Positions 31,794 to 44,149 of a DNA stretch of 64,000 nt are shown here, piece after piece (the first letter of the stretch is position 1; each line of letters opens with the position of its first letter). Below the pieces are notes generated by a model. The model did no database searches. It was not told the DNA's origin and saw nothing but the letters and a program-made list of their open reading frames with translations. This DNA comes from Larix kaempferi. Taxonomy: Eukaryota > Streptophyta > Pinopsida > Pinales > Pinaceae. Both the position numbers and the translations under genes were made by a program. The DNA lies in NCBI GenBank assembly GCA_027924585.1, contig BSBM01000321.1, positions 489,001-553,000 of the forward strand, given 5' to 3'.

Positions 31794-33814
31794 TGTAATG
31801 TCCCTTGTTAGGAATTTTATTAGAATTGCAATTTTTCACTTTTTTCCTTGGTTCGACCTTGGACTAGTTTCGATCTCTAGGTCCCAAATTTGCCCCAAAT
31901 GATCCCAAATATTCTGAGAAGGTATATGAATGATATTAAAACATAAATATGTGTTTCAGGGATGCCTTTATACCTTTAAAACACTTATGCAAATACTCTT
32001 TCAATTCTGGTCAAGTAGGTAACTTTACTAGTGATTTCCCTTTGACTAGTATTGGTCTCTAGGTCTCAAATTGACTCCAAATGCCTTCAAATCTTCAAGG
32101 AAGGTTTATGAATGATATTAGGAATTGAATATGATGTTAAGGGATAACATATGGCCACCAAAAGACCTCTGCAAACTCTCTTAAGATTCTGGACCAAGTA
32201 TGCAATTTTACTAGTAATTTGGGGTTCAAATCCCCCTGAGGTAAGTACCGAAAATGGCTTCCCAAATGCCTCCAAACCCACTCAAATTTATGAAAAGAGA
32301 TATGTAATGTGTTAAGTATGTTATTAAGGTCTCATATGCACCATTAATGGTTTATTAGAACTGTTCTCACCCTCTCCCATTCAACTGCAAAAATCCCCAA
32401 TTCGACCCTTGGGGAAATGGCACTATTTCACCTCCCAATACAACTAAACTGAGTAAAAATGCTTCAAATGCTCAAGTACAGTACATGAAACTTGTAGAAG
32501 ACATCCATGGCAGTATATTGATCACAAATATATCCGAGAATCATCCATTCATTCGAAATCATCATCAATACATTGGTTCACAACAAGGTAGTGGGGAAAT
32601 GGCATTGTTCTTCCATTAAAAATGAGATTTATACATTTCTACTTGGAATTTCGACCTGAAACTTTCTGGAGATGAAGAACAGAGTATTTACTTCATATTA
32701 CAAAAGAAATGGGGCATTAGAAGCTCCCCCAAAGAGTACAATATCTCACCAAAAACGCCCTCCCTCAAGGATCAAGAATATGCCATCAAAACTGGAAATG
32801 GTTGAAGGAGCGAACTGCAATAGAAGAAACCATGAGCTGCCCTGTAGCTTACACCTGCAAATAAAGACTCCATTAAAGCTCCAAATGAAAGGTTTGAATG
32901 GCCTTTCCAATTTCCAACTTGGATGGGAATCTTTCACCCTCGAAATTGGCTAAGGCAAGAAACTAGTCATCCACTAGCTCTCCCTCTTCACAATTGCAAT
33001 TGCAAATTCTACAAATGATCAAAACCCATTCTCATACTTCATTTCTACATTTTATAACCAACATTAGCCTTCTAAGGGTCGAAATCCTCTCAATAGATTC
33101 AATAGATTTTCATTTAGGAAATATTCCACATTTGCCACTTGTCTCCTAGTTCCAACCTTCCATCTTCTCCCAAATTCGATTTTGAGTCTCTTTGGCTTCC
33201 CCAACTCCCAAATTCGTCTTCTTTGAGCCTATTTTTGGGGCTGACATGTCATAGTGGTCAGATGTCAGAGGTCAGGTCTGCAATATGTCATAGTTGTCAT
33301 AGATGCTCCATCATTGGTGTCATAGGGGCTAGGGAATCTAGCCCAAGTGTCCACAAACTTCCACTTTGACTCTTTATCTTCCATGGAGGTTACCAATCCT
33401 TCCAAATTCGACCTAAGATGCTCAATGAAATGTGTTATGACTTACCAACTCACCCAAGAGTGTTCACATTCCCCTTAATTCGAATTTGCAAAAGAGAGAT
33501 ACCATGTATTATGAAAAATCAAGCTAGTGTGGGTCCCACATCCTCCATATGTCTCCAAAACCATTTGTCACTTAGGATTTCTCTTGAATTTATTTATTCA
33601 CTCTATTTATTAATTACTTTAACCCTTCTAATGTCTAAAAATTATTTATTATCCCCGTTATTCCAAATCCCAAAGCTTCCACCCCAAACCTAGGAAACTA
33701 GTAATTTTCCTCCTTGGCAATTATTTGACCCTTAACATCAATTTTACAAACTCTAATGAATATGGCTAATGTGATTAGGCCATTGTGATCCAATTCCAAA
33801 TTTGGGACATGACA
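31794..33814 (-). repeat. NA1 5' LTR
   Basis: This 2021-bp repeat is nearly identical to 27060-29081. It should contain the NA1 promoter. On the minus strand it starts TGTCATGTCCC, and from about 150 bp in it matches the chromovirus LTR over stretches such as GAGACATATGGAGGATGTGG. Confidence 0.93.
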
Positions 33815-33819
33815 TAGGT

Positions 33820-33939
33820 ACATCCCAGGACCAGTCATTACATTGCCTCTACAAACACCTGCGTCTCCTACTGTCGCCTCATCGTCTTCATATCATCTCA
33901 TCATCACACGGAGCACAACCCAGATGCACATCACAATGT
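33820..33939 (-). other. Copia-B2 3' non-coding region, proximal part
   Basis: The Copia-B2 body resumes after NA1. It corresponds to the stretch of Copia-B between its tandem array and its 3' LTR. No coding potential was recognised. Confidence 0.6.
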
Positions 33940-34420
33940 CTCCAATATGGGAGAACTTTCCTACCACCATATGAGACCCAGGCTACCAACATGTGAGGAA
34001 TTTCCTACCAGCATGTGAGACACAAAAATTACATCAACCGACATGGGAGGAATTTCCTACCACCATTCGGGAAAGGATCAGTAGTTACATCAACCGACAT
34101 GGGAGGACTTTCCTACCACCATTCGAGAAAGGCTCGACACTTACATCAACAACCATGGGAGCAATTTCCTACCACCACGCCGAAAAGGCACAACACTTAC
34201 ATCAACGGCCATGGGAGGACTTTCCCGCCACCATGTCGGAAAGGATTTGACACTTACATCAACCGACATGGGAGGACTTTCCTATCACCATTCGGGAAAG
34301 GCCCTGAAACTTACATTAACCGACATGGGAGGAATTTCCTACCACCATTTCGGAAAGGCCCCGACACTTACATACACCAACATAGGAGGAATTTCCTACC
34401 ACTATGCAAGAATGGCCCAT
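33940..34420 (-). repeat. About eight-copy 57-61 bp tandem array in Copia-B2
   Basis: A unit built on CTTACATCAACCGACATGGG and TTTCCTACCACC recurs about eight times. The first units are shorter and diverged. In reverse orientation the unit aligns with the Copia-B array unit (shared CTTACATC, TGGGAG and CTAC-ACC cores), so both arrays descend from one ancestral repeat. Confidence 0.85.
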
Positions 34421-34439
34421 GTGCATCTGCGTCTTCCAG

Positions 34440-34906
34440 ACTCGTCACTTCCTCTTGAAAGGAACCTCGATATGAAGAACACCGAGCTTCTCTCTGAAGT
34501 GCTCGAACTTCACTCTGGCTAGCGACTTGGTCAACACATCGGCTATCTGCTCGTTTGTCGCAACATACTGGAGCTTCATTGCTCCTTTCTACAACATATC
34601 CCTGATATAGTGATACTTGATCTCAATGTGCTTCAACTTTTCAAGGAACATGGGGTTCTCAGACAACTTCACACAACTCTGGTTGTCACAGAATATACAA
34701 GTCGCCTCTAACTGGAGATCAAACAAATCAGACAGTAGCTTCCTAAGCCATACCTCCTCACAACTAGCCGAACAAGCTGTAACATACTCTACTTCAGCTA
34801 TACTCAGTGCCATGCATGACTTCTTCCTGCTAAACCAGGAGATTACACTGGATCCCATACTGAAGCAGTATCCCGAAGTGCTCTTCCTATCAGCGGCACT
34901 GCCTTC
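34440..34906 (-). pseudogene. Copia-B2 RNase H
   Basis: The open part at 34589-34858 has VISWFSRKKSC, AEVEYVTACSA, the FCDNQSCVKL aspartate and HIEIKYHYIRD. The C-terminus continues in another frame to about 34440. It lies directly downstream of RT in the Copia order. Confidence 0.88.
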
Positions 34907-36010
34907 CTAATATGAATCAACATAGCCCTGTACGTTAATCTTTTGATTTACATCATACCTAAGCCCATATTCAACTGTACCCTTCAGGTACCTCAATATA
35001 TTCTTTGCAGTAACCAGGTGAACTTGTCTCGGATCCATCAGGAACTGGCTCAATGTGTTCATAGAAAAGCATATGGCTGGTCTCGTGTTCGTCAAGTAAA
35101 TCAATGATCCAATCATCTGACGATACATCGTGACATCAACTGACTCTGATGAAGCATCACACAATAGCTTCGAGTTCGACGCCATAGGTGTGGCCATTGC
35201 CTTGCAGTCCATCATTCTGAACCTATTCAGAATCTCCATTGCATACTTTCCTTGTCCAAGGAAGATCCCATCCTCATTCTGCCACACTTCCATGCCTAGG
35301 AAATAGTGCATCATACCCAGGTCCTTCATCTCGAATTCTGCGGCAAGTTTCTTCTTCATATCTTCAATGAGCCCATCCTTTCCTGTTACAAATAGGTCAT
35401 CTACATAGAGTAGAAGTATCATTGGATTTACCACTTCAACCTTGTAGTAAAAGTTGGAATTTGCTTTATTCTTGGTAAATCCCAAGCTCATCAGGAAACT
35501 ATCCATCCTTTTGTACCATGTCCTGGGTGCCTGTTTCAATCCGTACAAGGCCTTCTTCAATTTGCACACATGAGTCTTCTTTTCAAGTGTCTCAAATCCG
35601 AGTGGTTTCTCCACATACACTTCCTCCTCAACTACACCATTCAAGAACGTTGTCTTGACATCCATCTGGTGTACCTTCCATTTCATCACTGCAGCCAATG
35701 CAAGTACTGATCTGATGGAAGTGTATCTGGATACAAGTGAAAATGTCTCCTCATAATCTACGCCTTCCTCCTGGTAGAATCCACGTGCCACAAACCTCGC
35801 CTTGTGTTTCTCTATGCTGCCATCTGCAGCATGCTTAATCTTGTAGATCCATTAGAATTCACAACAGACTTCCCTTCTGGTCTCAGAACTACCTCCCAGA
35901 CATCATTCTTCATGATCGACTGGTACTTCTCGATCATGGCATCCCTCCATTCTTTCTTCTTTGTCTTCCTCATAATTGGAGGGTTCTTTTTCAATGATGT
36001 CGCACAATAG
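34907..36010 (-). pseudogene. Copia-B2 reverse transcriptase, core intact
   Basis: The long open stretch at 34907-35791 carries [46 protein letters not shown], the catalytic LLLYVDDLFVTG, FLGMEVWQ and NTRPAICFSMNTLSQF. The N-terminal part (SIMKNDVWEVV) lies at 35812-35994 in a shifted frame. In the family this enzyme copies element RNA to DNA in the particle. Unlike Copia-B the YVDD region is present, but frame breaks on both sides make the gene non-functional as it stands. Confidence 0.92.
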
Positions 36011-36259
36011 AGCTACATAGCTGGAGTATGGCCTAGGTCTCTTTATTTCTCTGTGCATCCCCTATGGAGCGACATACTTCTTTGCATCTTGTATTGCTTC
36101 TTGTGCCCATGCTGGTATTCTCTTGTGGGATTTCTTCACTTGAGGTGGGTCTATGGGTTCTTGTGGTTTCTTCATCTTCATAAATCTTCTTGAATGTTAT
36201 AACTGAATCATCATCACTTTTTCTTCGAAACAAATATCTCTTGTAGTACACGATCTTTC
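36011..36259 (-). pseudogene. Copia-B2 linker before RT
   Basis: A broken frame reads IPAWAQEAIQDAKKYV and later EPSNYEEA-like residues, as in the divergent linker preceding Copia RT. It starts right after the intron-like block (CGTAG then GAAAGATCGTG on minus). Confidence 0.65.
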
Positions 36260-36518
36260 CTACGAGTCAATTTAGTTGTGTGATTAGAAACATTTCATAA
36301 TTGTCAAAACAAATTCTTATGCATAAAAACATAGGTCACACAATCATGCAACTATCTTAGCCAATGATTCAACACAACATTCATCCATATCATGTATTCA
36401 TATGGTAAATTCCTAGATGCCTTCCATCTCTGCCAGAACATTGTTAAGAGTGTGCACTACTCCAAACATGTCAACAGATAGGTTTCATTCTAGATAAGTA
36501 GCAATGGAGTGTTGTGCA
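36260..36518 (-). other. Intron-like block of Copia-B2, 3' part
   Basis: This stretch is homologous in reverse to about 11160-11429 of Copia-B. It is interrupted at GTACC by LTR-E and continues at 41070-41232. Confidence 0.7.
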
Positions 36519-36523
36519 GTACC

Positions 36524-39500
36524 TGTTATCACATATATAGTATCCGGGCTACCATACATTATTTTTCTGATTCTAGTACACTATTCAGCCAGTTCCCTTA
36601 CATTGAGATGCTGAGATGAGCATCTATATTGGATCACTATCAGATTTTGGACAGTAGTATATATTCCCCATGCCATGACTACATCTCAAGACACTCAGAG
36701 AGAGATGACCAATGTAGCAATTATACCATTTGTACAGAGCAGTCAGTAGTGCCCAAAGTTACAGTAGCAGTTTCAGAGGACAGATGATGGTTCAGATGAT
36801 GAGCATTCAGGTATATGACTCAGCAGGTATATAATTGTGTTATGGTTATATTGCTTTTATATTTATTCTTATAGCATGTCTTAGCACTTAGTGTCATGAT
36901 ATGGCGATCATATAGATATGTGGACCTGGTTGATCTTATTATATATATTATATTGTCCCTACTCAGACTTAGAAGTTCATTATTCATACTCATTGGTTTT
37001 ACCCTCCTTAGGGAGAATAGAGGTGATCATTCCACCATACCTTGGCTTGCTAGTGTTGGCTCCATTATTCATTGTCTTCATCCATCCATTTCCTACCTTT
37101 TATTTTATCACCTTGACTTACTACTTGACTAGTGACATGGAGGATCTTTTCCCCACTATAGCCTTTGTATTGGATGAGCTTCCCTGTTTATTGTGTCTCG
37201 GCGCTGAGTTGGTGACAAAACTTACCTATGGTGAGTTGGAGTTCCTTGTGAACTCCCCCTAGTCACTAAAGTTGTGTTGGCTAAACCTGAAACTTTTAGT
37301 GCTGCCATGAATACAAAATATGGAAAATGAAATGTTATATCTTGTATGAAAAGCCCATTCATGCAATGTGTTTTTCAACACACATGAATGAAAGGAATGC
37401 CAAATGAAAATGGCCATGAAAATAAAATGTTATATCTTTTGGAAATGTAAATACCTAGGTAAACAAGCTGTCTGTGACACACGTAGAAGTGCTCAGGTAA
37501 ACAAGTGCCTTAAAAACACACCTGCAGCAAAAAGCCTAAAATAAATGTAAATATGTGCAATGTGTTTATAAACACACATAGATCAAGGCTATGGAAACTT
37601 CAGGCCCAAAAATCAATGAAACTTAAATGCTATATCTAAATTACTGCTGGCCTCATTTGTATTATGGATTGTGTGCATCTGTTAAAGGTGAATAAACCCT
37701 CTTTGAACAACTCATCCATTTGTGAGACACCGCCATTCCCTGTGTTGTTGCTCATTCAGTATATACTATGGTGTGTATTCCCTTTCCCTTTGCCAAAGTG
37801 TCACAATGATAAGTCAGTCAAGTCATCCCTTATCCAAGCCAGTTATTTTAGCCTTCACCCTTCACTAGCAAATTGATCACAGCTATGAAGTGAGTATGGT
37901 CTTGAAAGTCTAGTCTGAGTAATAATAATAATTAATGACATTATATATTTGGATTTAGATTGCCAGTAATGATTACTCTATGTTATAATTGTTATTTGAA
38001 TAAGTTGTAGAGCATGCATTAACCTTTGACACTTTCTAGCAGCTTCTGATGATGGTCTGAGTTATATTTGGTCATGTTGACTTGGTCAAACTTAGTTTGA
38101 CCAAGGTCAACCATAGGACATGAGATGGTTGGACCTTGTGATGATATGGATAGATGATATATGGTCTATGTACATGTACATGATGGTTCTATGCATCATA
38201 TACAGGTTTATGATGATGATTCATGGTTTACATCATTATTTGATCATTTGCATATTATTATTATTTGACCTGTTCTGGTATATTGGATATATTATATGAT
38301 CATGCAGAGATTCATATGTTGTATGAGTACACATCTTGGATAGATTTGGACCTTCTGAGTCCAATGAGATAGTCTGTTTTTAGTTCCGAGCAGTTACAGT
38401 GATGATTGAGCCTCATGGGCTATCCCAGTGCAGTTTTGGTCTGTCGGAGACCCTGTCAGAGCAGAGGTGATTTTTATCCGGTTGACCTAGGGCGCTATGC
38501 TTGGAGGGGGTGGTCCAGACGCTTGTTTTTACCATATTACCCCCCTCCCGGACACAATGGTGCCCTCACCTTGACAGCGCAGGCAGTTTGGGGCAGTTTC
38601 ACGCTTCCTGAGGCATTTCAGGATTGGTAGAAATGGCTATTGAGGAATTCGATTTGGGATACTGAGGCAATGTTTTGGCATGGGATGATCAGTGATGATG
38701 TATTGATGTCTTCCACACCTCTCCAGCAGTTTCAGCTTCATCGGGGCCCGCATCCATCACTTATGGCACTTTCTAATGATTTCTGAGGTCTTTTGAGGCC
38801 TACGATTTGACCATAGAGGCACGATTTGGTATATTGATGACTATTTTATTATTATTGTGCTATGGGGATTGACCAAGGGTGGCTAAAATTACCCCTTGGA
38901 CCCACCATAAGCTTCTTATTATATTTTGTCATCATGATTTGGTGGGATTCCCCTCTTCTAGGGCGATTTTGTCCACTTATGTTATATTTTATGAGTGATC
39001 CATGTATATTATTGTTGAGCTCATCTCAACCATTGATTAGACATTTGTATCTTTTAATCTTAGCCACTCATTCAAAAAGTGGTTAGGATTTTGATGCCTC
39101 TCCTTCCTATTTAAAGGAGAGAGCTTCTCATTGTAAGGGGACTTGTGGCTCTGGATTATTGGAATAACAAATTATTATTGCATCTATATCCAGTGTTGTG
39201 GTGAATGTTTTTGGTGTTCGTTCGTTGGTTCTTCCTTTGCACTGAGTTATTGGAGATCTTGTTTTGCCATATCTTTTGTACCATGTTTTTGCATCTACAG
39301 GTGGAGGCCGATTTGCTTTGAGGAGGAAGTATTGGTATGGGAAGACTCTCCCTACTTCTTCTTTGGATCTCTTCGTTGGTAACAAGGAGTATTACTGTCC
39401 CAGGACCTTCTATTCTATGTTATCATTGCATTTTACTTGTATTTCCTCCATACTTGACCTCTCTGATTGAAATTGATTTTCCTTGGATTGACAGGTAGAG

Positions 39501-41064
39501 GAGGGCGCACTTGTGGGCTAGGGCATCAATTTGGCAAGCAAAATCAACAATCTCTCATTTGATCTCTGCGGGAATCTTCCTCAACATCAAAGCATCTCTC
39601 TTCATCACTCAGGTATGATCTCAAGGTAAGTTCTATTTCCATGATCTATCCACTTGTCTAAAACATTTTAAACCCTAATAAATCAAAACCCCCATTTTTA
39701 CATTTTTTTAGATCTACTGAGATCTAGTGGGTTGTTGGGTATAATATTGAAAACCCACTTCTATAGTATCCAAGGCATCCCGGATCTATAGTTTGGTGAG
39801 GATTGGCCTCCATTTGACCCCCTTCCCAAGCCAACTTAGCCTCTCCAAGCAAGGGCGCACTTCCTGGTTTGGGTGAGTTAACCTAGATCTAGTACATGGG
39901 TAGTTGAGATTCCACTTGATTCGTGATCTACACATTCAATAACCTACCCCCAGATTGTCACTTTTCTAATTTCTACCTTGTGGGCCCTATTCCACATTTT
40001 AAGGGATTTAATCCCATTTTTGGACCACTTGGTATCTTTAAACTCAGATCTAGTAAGATCTAGCCATAGGATTGCCTTGAAATTATAGATCCATACTCTC
40101 ACTTTCCTAAACTACTTGGATCTAAAATTTGGATGCCATTGGACTTGTCTTGATTGATTTATCCCACTTTTTAGCCTCCTTGGGTAAAGTCGCATCACCT
40201 TGGAGAAGTGAGTTGGTCCACTTCTAGGACATGGGTTCTTGAGATTTTGATGGATTTGGAACAAGCATAATTCAAAACCTAGGTCTAGTAGGTCACTTTG
40301 TCAAATCTTGCCTTGGGGATAGCATTCCTTGTTTTAAGGGATTGTGGTCCACTTAGGTCAAACCTTGAATCTCTAGATCTAGACCTATTTATCCATCAAG
40401 ACGTTAATTGCCCACTTGTCTCATACAATAGGAGTTATCAATCACAAGTTAACTACACTTTGACTCCATTATCCCAATTCCCAAGGCACTGGTCTCTCTC
40501 CAAGTCAATTCGACTTTCCTAGATTGTTGGATTAACTTGTGGTTTGACCCTTGTATGGTGAACTAAACCCTTTGATGTCATCATGTATCATGATCAAGAT
40601 TGTCACTTGTACTAGTTATCCCCAATTCAACCCTTAAACTACTCTGCATTGGACACGGTTCCCAAGGTAGTGGATTTTCTCCCATTGACTAGTACTTTAA
40701 TCCTGGATCCTATTTCAAATATCATAAGTCACTCTCACATCAACAATGAACCAAAGCCATACTCATTGAACGCCTTACTTATCTTGTGACTTCATCCTAA
40801 GGTCTAGGATAAACCATACACCTTACTTCACTTAGAATTAACTTGATTTGGTGTCTTGGTTTTGATCTCTCCTGTCGGGAGTAGATCGGGTCTCCCCCTT
40901 TGTTGTCTGGGCTAGATAACATAAAGTGAAGGTTGCCTCGACTGGCGTGACAACCATCTATTGGAGGTCAAGGTGATCATGGTTGCACCTTTTGAGTTTC
41001 CCTTCCCTATTGCCATCCATGAGTGGATATATCCATAGGGGTAACTACAGTTTAGGTGATATCA
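36524..41064 (+). mobile_element. LTR-E: probable solo LTR of 4.5 kb
   Basis: The segment starts TGTTATCAC, ends GTGATATCA and is flanked by GTACC (36519-36523) and TTACC (41065-41069). That is a 5-bp duplication with one change. It splits the intron-like block of Copia-B2, and the homology to Copia-B continues across the gap. There is no coding domain. A TATA-like TATTTAAA at 39108-39115 is followed by GGAGAGAGCTTC and CATTGTAAGGGGAC. The same layout occurs in the LTRs of NA2 on the other strand, together with shared flanking stretches such as GAGTGATCCATGTAT. It is therefore a solo LTR of the NA2 family. Confidence 0.83.
39108..39115 (+). promoter_or_regulatory. TATA-like box of LTR-E
   Basis: TATTTAAA sits in a segment conserved with NA2 (TATTTAAA on minus at 56686-56693 and 63488-63495). 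In all three copies CATTGTAA[AG]GGGAC follows about 20-25 bp later, a plausible transcription start zone. Confidence 0.6.
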
Positions 41065-41069
41065 TTACC

Positions 41070-41232
41070 ATAGGCCACTTACCCTTTACTTGCATACTAG
41101 TAGTATCTTGTTCATTAATGCAACTTTTCTAACATGCATAATACACATCCGAAATCAAGGAACATAAGTATGTAAACAACTGAACACTATCATTTAAGTA
41201 ATTAGATATACAAGAAATGGCAATTCAAATAC
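41070..41232 (-). other. Intron-like block of Copia-B2, 5' part
   Basis: This is the reverse homologue of about 11001-11160 in Copia-B. On minus the donor-like edge reads AGATAAGTATTTG, as in Copia-B. Confidence 0.65.
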
Positions 41233-41462
41233 TTATCTCTGTTTGGTTGTTGGGTGGACTCCCTCTTAATCTTTGCTTTCTTGCAGGAACTACTGGAGTC
41301 TCTAACAGTGTGCTCTACTTCATTTTCTGATTTTGAGGACCTGTGCCTTTCTTGCTTATGATCGAAAACGTCGAGCAAGTATTCTACATTGTAGATCACT
41401 TGTTATTCGTACTGGAGTATACTCTATGTGTCCCTTCTTCTTTATTCATCATAATACATATT
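41233..41462 (-). pseudogene. Copia-B2 linker between gag end and RT
   Basis: A weak frame reads RESTQQPN and related basic, serine-rich residues, matching Copia-B near 10920-11000. On the other side of the chromovirus insertion lies the gag C-terminus. Protease and integrase, which should sit here, are absent. Confidence 0.6.
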
Positions 41463-41467
41463 CTTCA
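41463..41467. repeat. Chromovirus target-site duplication, left (CTTCA)
   Basis: CTTCA here is repeated at 49194-49198, directly after the 3' LTR. Confidence 0.88.
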
Positions 41468-42668
41468 TGTAATGTCCCCATTCAAATAATTTCATAGTAA
41501 GACAATCCCATCAATCCTACTAGTTTCCTAGGTTGGATGGGCACATGTGGAATGGTAATAAGGAAGATAATAAATTATGTTTAGACATTATAATGGTTCA
41601 AGTATTTAATAAATAGAGTGAATAAATAAATTCAAGAGAAATCCTAGGTGGCAAATGGTTTTGGAGACATATGGAGGATGTGGGACCCACACTAGCTTGA
41701 TTTTTCATAATACATGGTATCTCTCTCTTGAAAATTCGAATTAATGGGAAGATGAACACTCTTGGGTGAGTTGGTAAGTCATAACACATGTCATTGAGCA
41801 TCTTAGGTCGAATTGGGAAGGATTGGTAACCTCCATGGAAGATAAAGAGTCAAATTGGGAGTTTGTGGACACTTGGGATAGATTCCCTAGCCCCTATGAA
41901 ACCAATGATATGGGAGAGATTCATATGATATTTTTCTGATTGTAATCATTTCATATCCTATTTTATTAATATTCAGAAAGTCTCAGGTCGAAATAGCCAC
42001 TGATTGTATGCAAAAATATTGATTAATGAGCAAACAATGTCCATTTCCCCAATGCATTGATGTATGACACTGTAATGTTGATTATTTCAAATGTATGGAT
42101 GATTCTATGATATATTTGTGATAAATATACTTCCATGGATGTCTTATACAAGTTTCATGTATTTTAATTGAGCATTTGAAGCATTTTTACTCAGTTTAGT
42201 TGTATTGGGAGGTGAAATAGTGTCATTTCCCCAAGGGTCGAATTGGGGATTTTTGCAGTTGAATGGGAGAGGGTGAGAACAGTTGTAATAATCAATTAAT
42301 GGTGCATATGAAACCCTAATAACATAATTAACACATTACATACCTCTGTTCATAAATTTGAGGGAGTTTAGAGGCATTTGGGAGGCCATTTTCAGTGTTA
42401 CCCCAGGGGGATTTGATACACAAATTACTAGTCAAAATTGCATATATTGGTCAGAATATAAATAAAGTTTTATGAAGTATTTGTAGGACAATGAAACATC
42501 CCTGAGCCTAATATTCAAGTCTAAATATAATTCATATACTCATACAGAATATTTGGGAGCATTTGGGTTGATTTGGAGGTCAAAACAGTGAAACTAGTCA
42601 AAGGTCGAAATTGGGAAAAAAAGTGGAAAATTGGGCATTTTCATAAATTTTGAAAAAGGGTCATTACA
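41468..42668 (+). repeat. Chromovirus 5' LTR, internally deleted
   Basis: It runs TGTAATGTCCCC...GGTCATTACA over 1201 bp. Compared with the 3' LTR it lacks about 560 bp at a junction near 41908, and it keeps a 38-bp stretch near 42210-42247 that the 3' LTR has lost. Confidence 0.9.
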
Positions 42669-42670
42669 AG

Positions 42671-42682
42671 TGGTATAAGAGC
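42671..42682 (+). promoter_or_regulatory. Chromovirus primer binding site
   Basis: TGGTATAAGAGC lies two bases after the 5' LTR. It is one base off the methionine-tRNA complement TGGTATCAGAGC. Confidence 0.8.
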
Positions 42683-42699
42683 ATGTTCTTGGAAACTTA

Positions 42700-44091
42700 T
42701 GGTCTTATCAATAATTCAAAATAATAATCCACCACCCTTTGAACCAGTAGTTGAAGAGGTTTTTGTTGAAGAAGAGGTAGTAGAAGAAGAGGAGTCTTTT
42801 GCTGAAACCATGGGTAGAGAGGAGGATGACAAATTAAAACATAAGGAGGAACTTATGCAACCTTAGATCCATGTTTCTCAAAAATTTCTACAAATATGGA
42901 AAGGATAGGTAACAAATTGCTGCAAGGATTCGAATTGTTGATTAGCCAGCTTCAAAGCAAAGGGGTGATAGGAGATAATAATGGTTCACACTCAGGGGAA
43001 AAGATAAAAGGGAGTGAGCATATTTTCTCAAGTACATGACCTCATAATAGACCTGATGAATTTAAAATCACACAAAGGCATACTGCACCTAAATTCCTCT
43101 CACCTAAAGAAGAGCCTGATATTGAGGTGGATAATAGTAAACTAGCCAATGAATGGAATGATTTGAGTGAAGAATGTAAAAGAGGTCTACCATTTAGTAC
43201 ATTCATTGATGCTATATATAAAATGAAGAGGAAGGATGACCATAGGAGTCCATACCAAAACATAGAATTAAATGGTGCTATTAGTAAAATGTCAGTTCCT
43301 ACTTTTGATGGTTCTTCTCCAAATTCTGCTAATACTTGGGTGCAAAAATTGGATGTGTATTTTCAGCTAAATCCTATGTTGGAAGAAGATGCATTAAAAA
43401 TGGCCATTTTGCATTTGGAAGGAGATGCAAATGAATGGTGGTTCCATGGATTGAAAACCTTGGGTCATGATCAGGTTAAAACATATGGAGAATTTGTTGA
43501 CAAGGTATTAGAGAGATTTGAACAAAAAGATCTAGAATTGCCATTCAAAGAACTAGCCCAATTGAAGCAAACTGGGACCCCTACTAAATATATGTTGGAA
43601 TTTCAAAAACTATCATTCAAGGTGGTTGATGTCTCTATGGGAAGGTTGGTATTGCTGTTCATTGAAGGTTTGGCTGAACCCTTAAAAGGTTTGGTCAAAT
43701 CTCACAAGCCAACTACATTAAAAGATGCAATGAGGTTGACTAGAGATCTCCAAAATGTGCTTCCTAGACGAGATTTCCTCCCAAGCCCAACTGCAAATTT
43801 GAAAAGAAACCATGGAAAAGGGATGGATATGATAAGAAACCTTGGAAAAGAGAGTCATTTGAAAAGAATAAAAAAGAAGGACTAAACAGGGATGAGCTTC
43901 GAAAAAAGAAACTGTGCTTCACATGCTTCCAACCATGGACACCGGGGCAGAAATGTACTAAAGGAAAGGCTCAATACATAGAAGTATTTTCTGATAATGA
44001 GGGGTATGATGGGGGCATGGATGAAGATGGACATAATTTAGATCAAGAAAAGGCATATGAGACAGCAGTAGAAGAGGAAAGACAAGAATAA
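42700..44091 (+). pseudogene. Chromovirus gag
   Basis: The open core at 43127-43885 holds the retrotransposon gag domain, with VPTFDGSSPNSANTWVQKL, LEGDANEWWFHGL and ERFEQKDLELPFKELAQLKQ. A frameshift near 43860 moves the match to another frame, where a zinc-knuckle-like CFTCFQPWTPGQKC follows; it has Gln where a His is usual. A stop at 44089-44091 ends this frame. Upstream, a Glu-rich N-terminal stretch is broken by stops. Gag forms the particle that packages element RNA. Confidence 0.88.
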
Positions 44092-44149
44092 AATCAGCCT
44101 TCACCGGACAAAGCAAGAATGGCAGTACTTTCAGCAGTACCCCGCTACC

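Larger units (their letters stand above)
27060..33814 (-). mobile_element. NA1: young non-autonomous LTR element with one long ORF
   Basis: The element is 6755 bp with two 2.02-kb LTRs, 27060-29081 and 31794-33814, and perfect TAGGT duplications at 27055-27059 and 33815-33819. A methionine-tRNA PBS next to the right LTR sets the minus orientation. The 2.7 kb internal region holds one 819-codon ORF and then a short tail with a KLLEDKQ motif and a polypurine tract. No protease, RT, RNase H or integrase is present. LTR body, PBS, tail and polypurine tract resemble those of the chromovirus at 41468-49193, so NA1 looks like its non-autonomous derivative. The LTRs differ at about a dozen positions by eye, implying a recent insertion. 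Confidence 0.9.

Noticed and set aside
33993-34522. Overlapping plus-strand ORFs with repeated GRTFLPP-like units
   Set aside because: They translate the tandem array of Copia-B2, antisense to the element. The protein repeat simply follows the DNA repeat.
38406-38630. 74-codon ORF with an ordinary-looking protein composition
   Set aside because: It is internal to LTR-E, with no ATG context, domain or counterpart frame in the NA2 LTRs.
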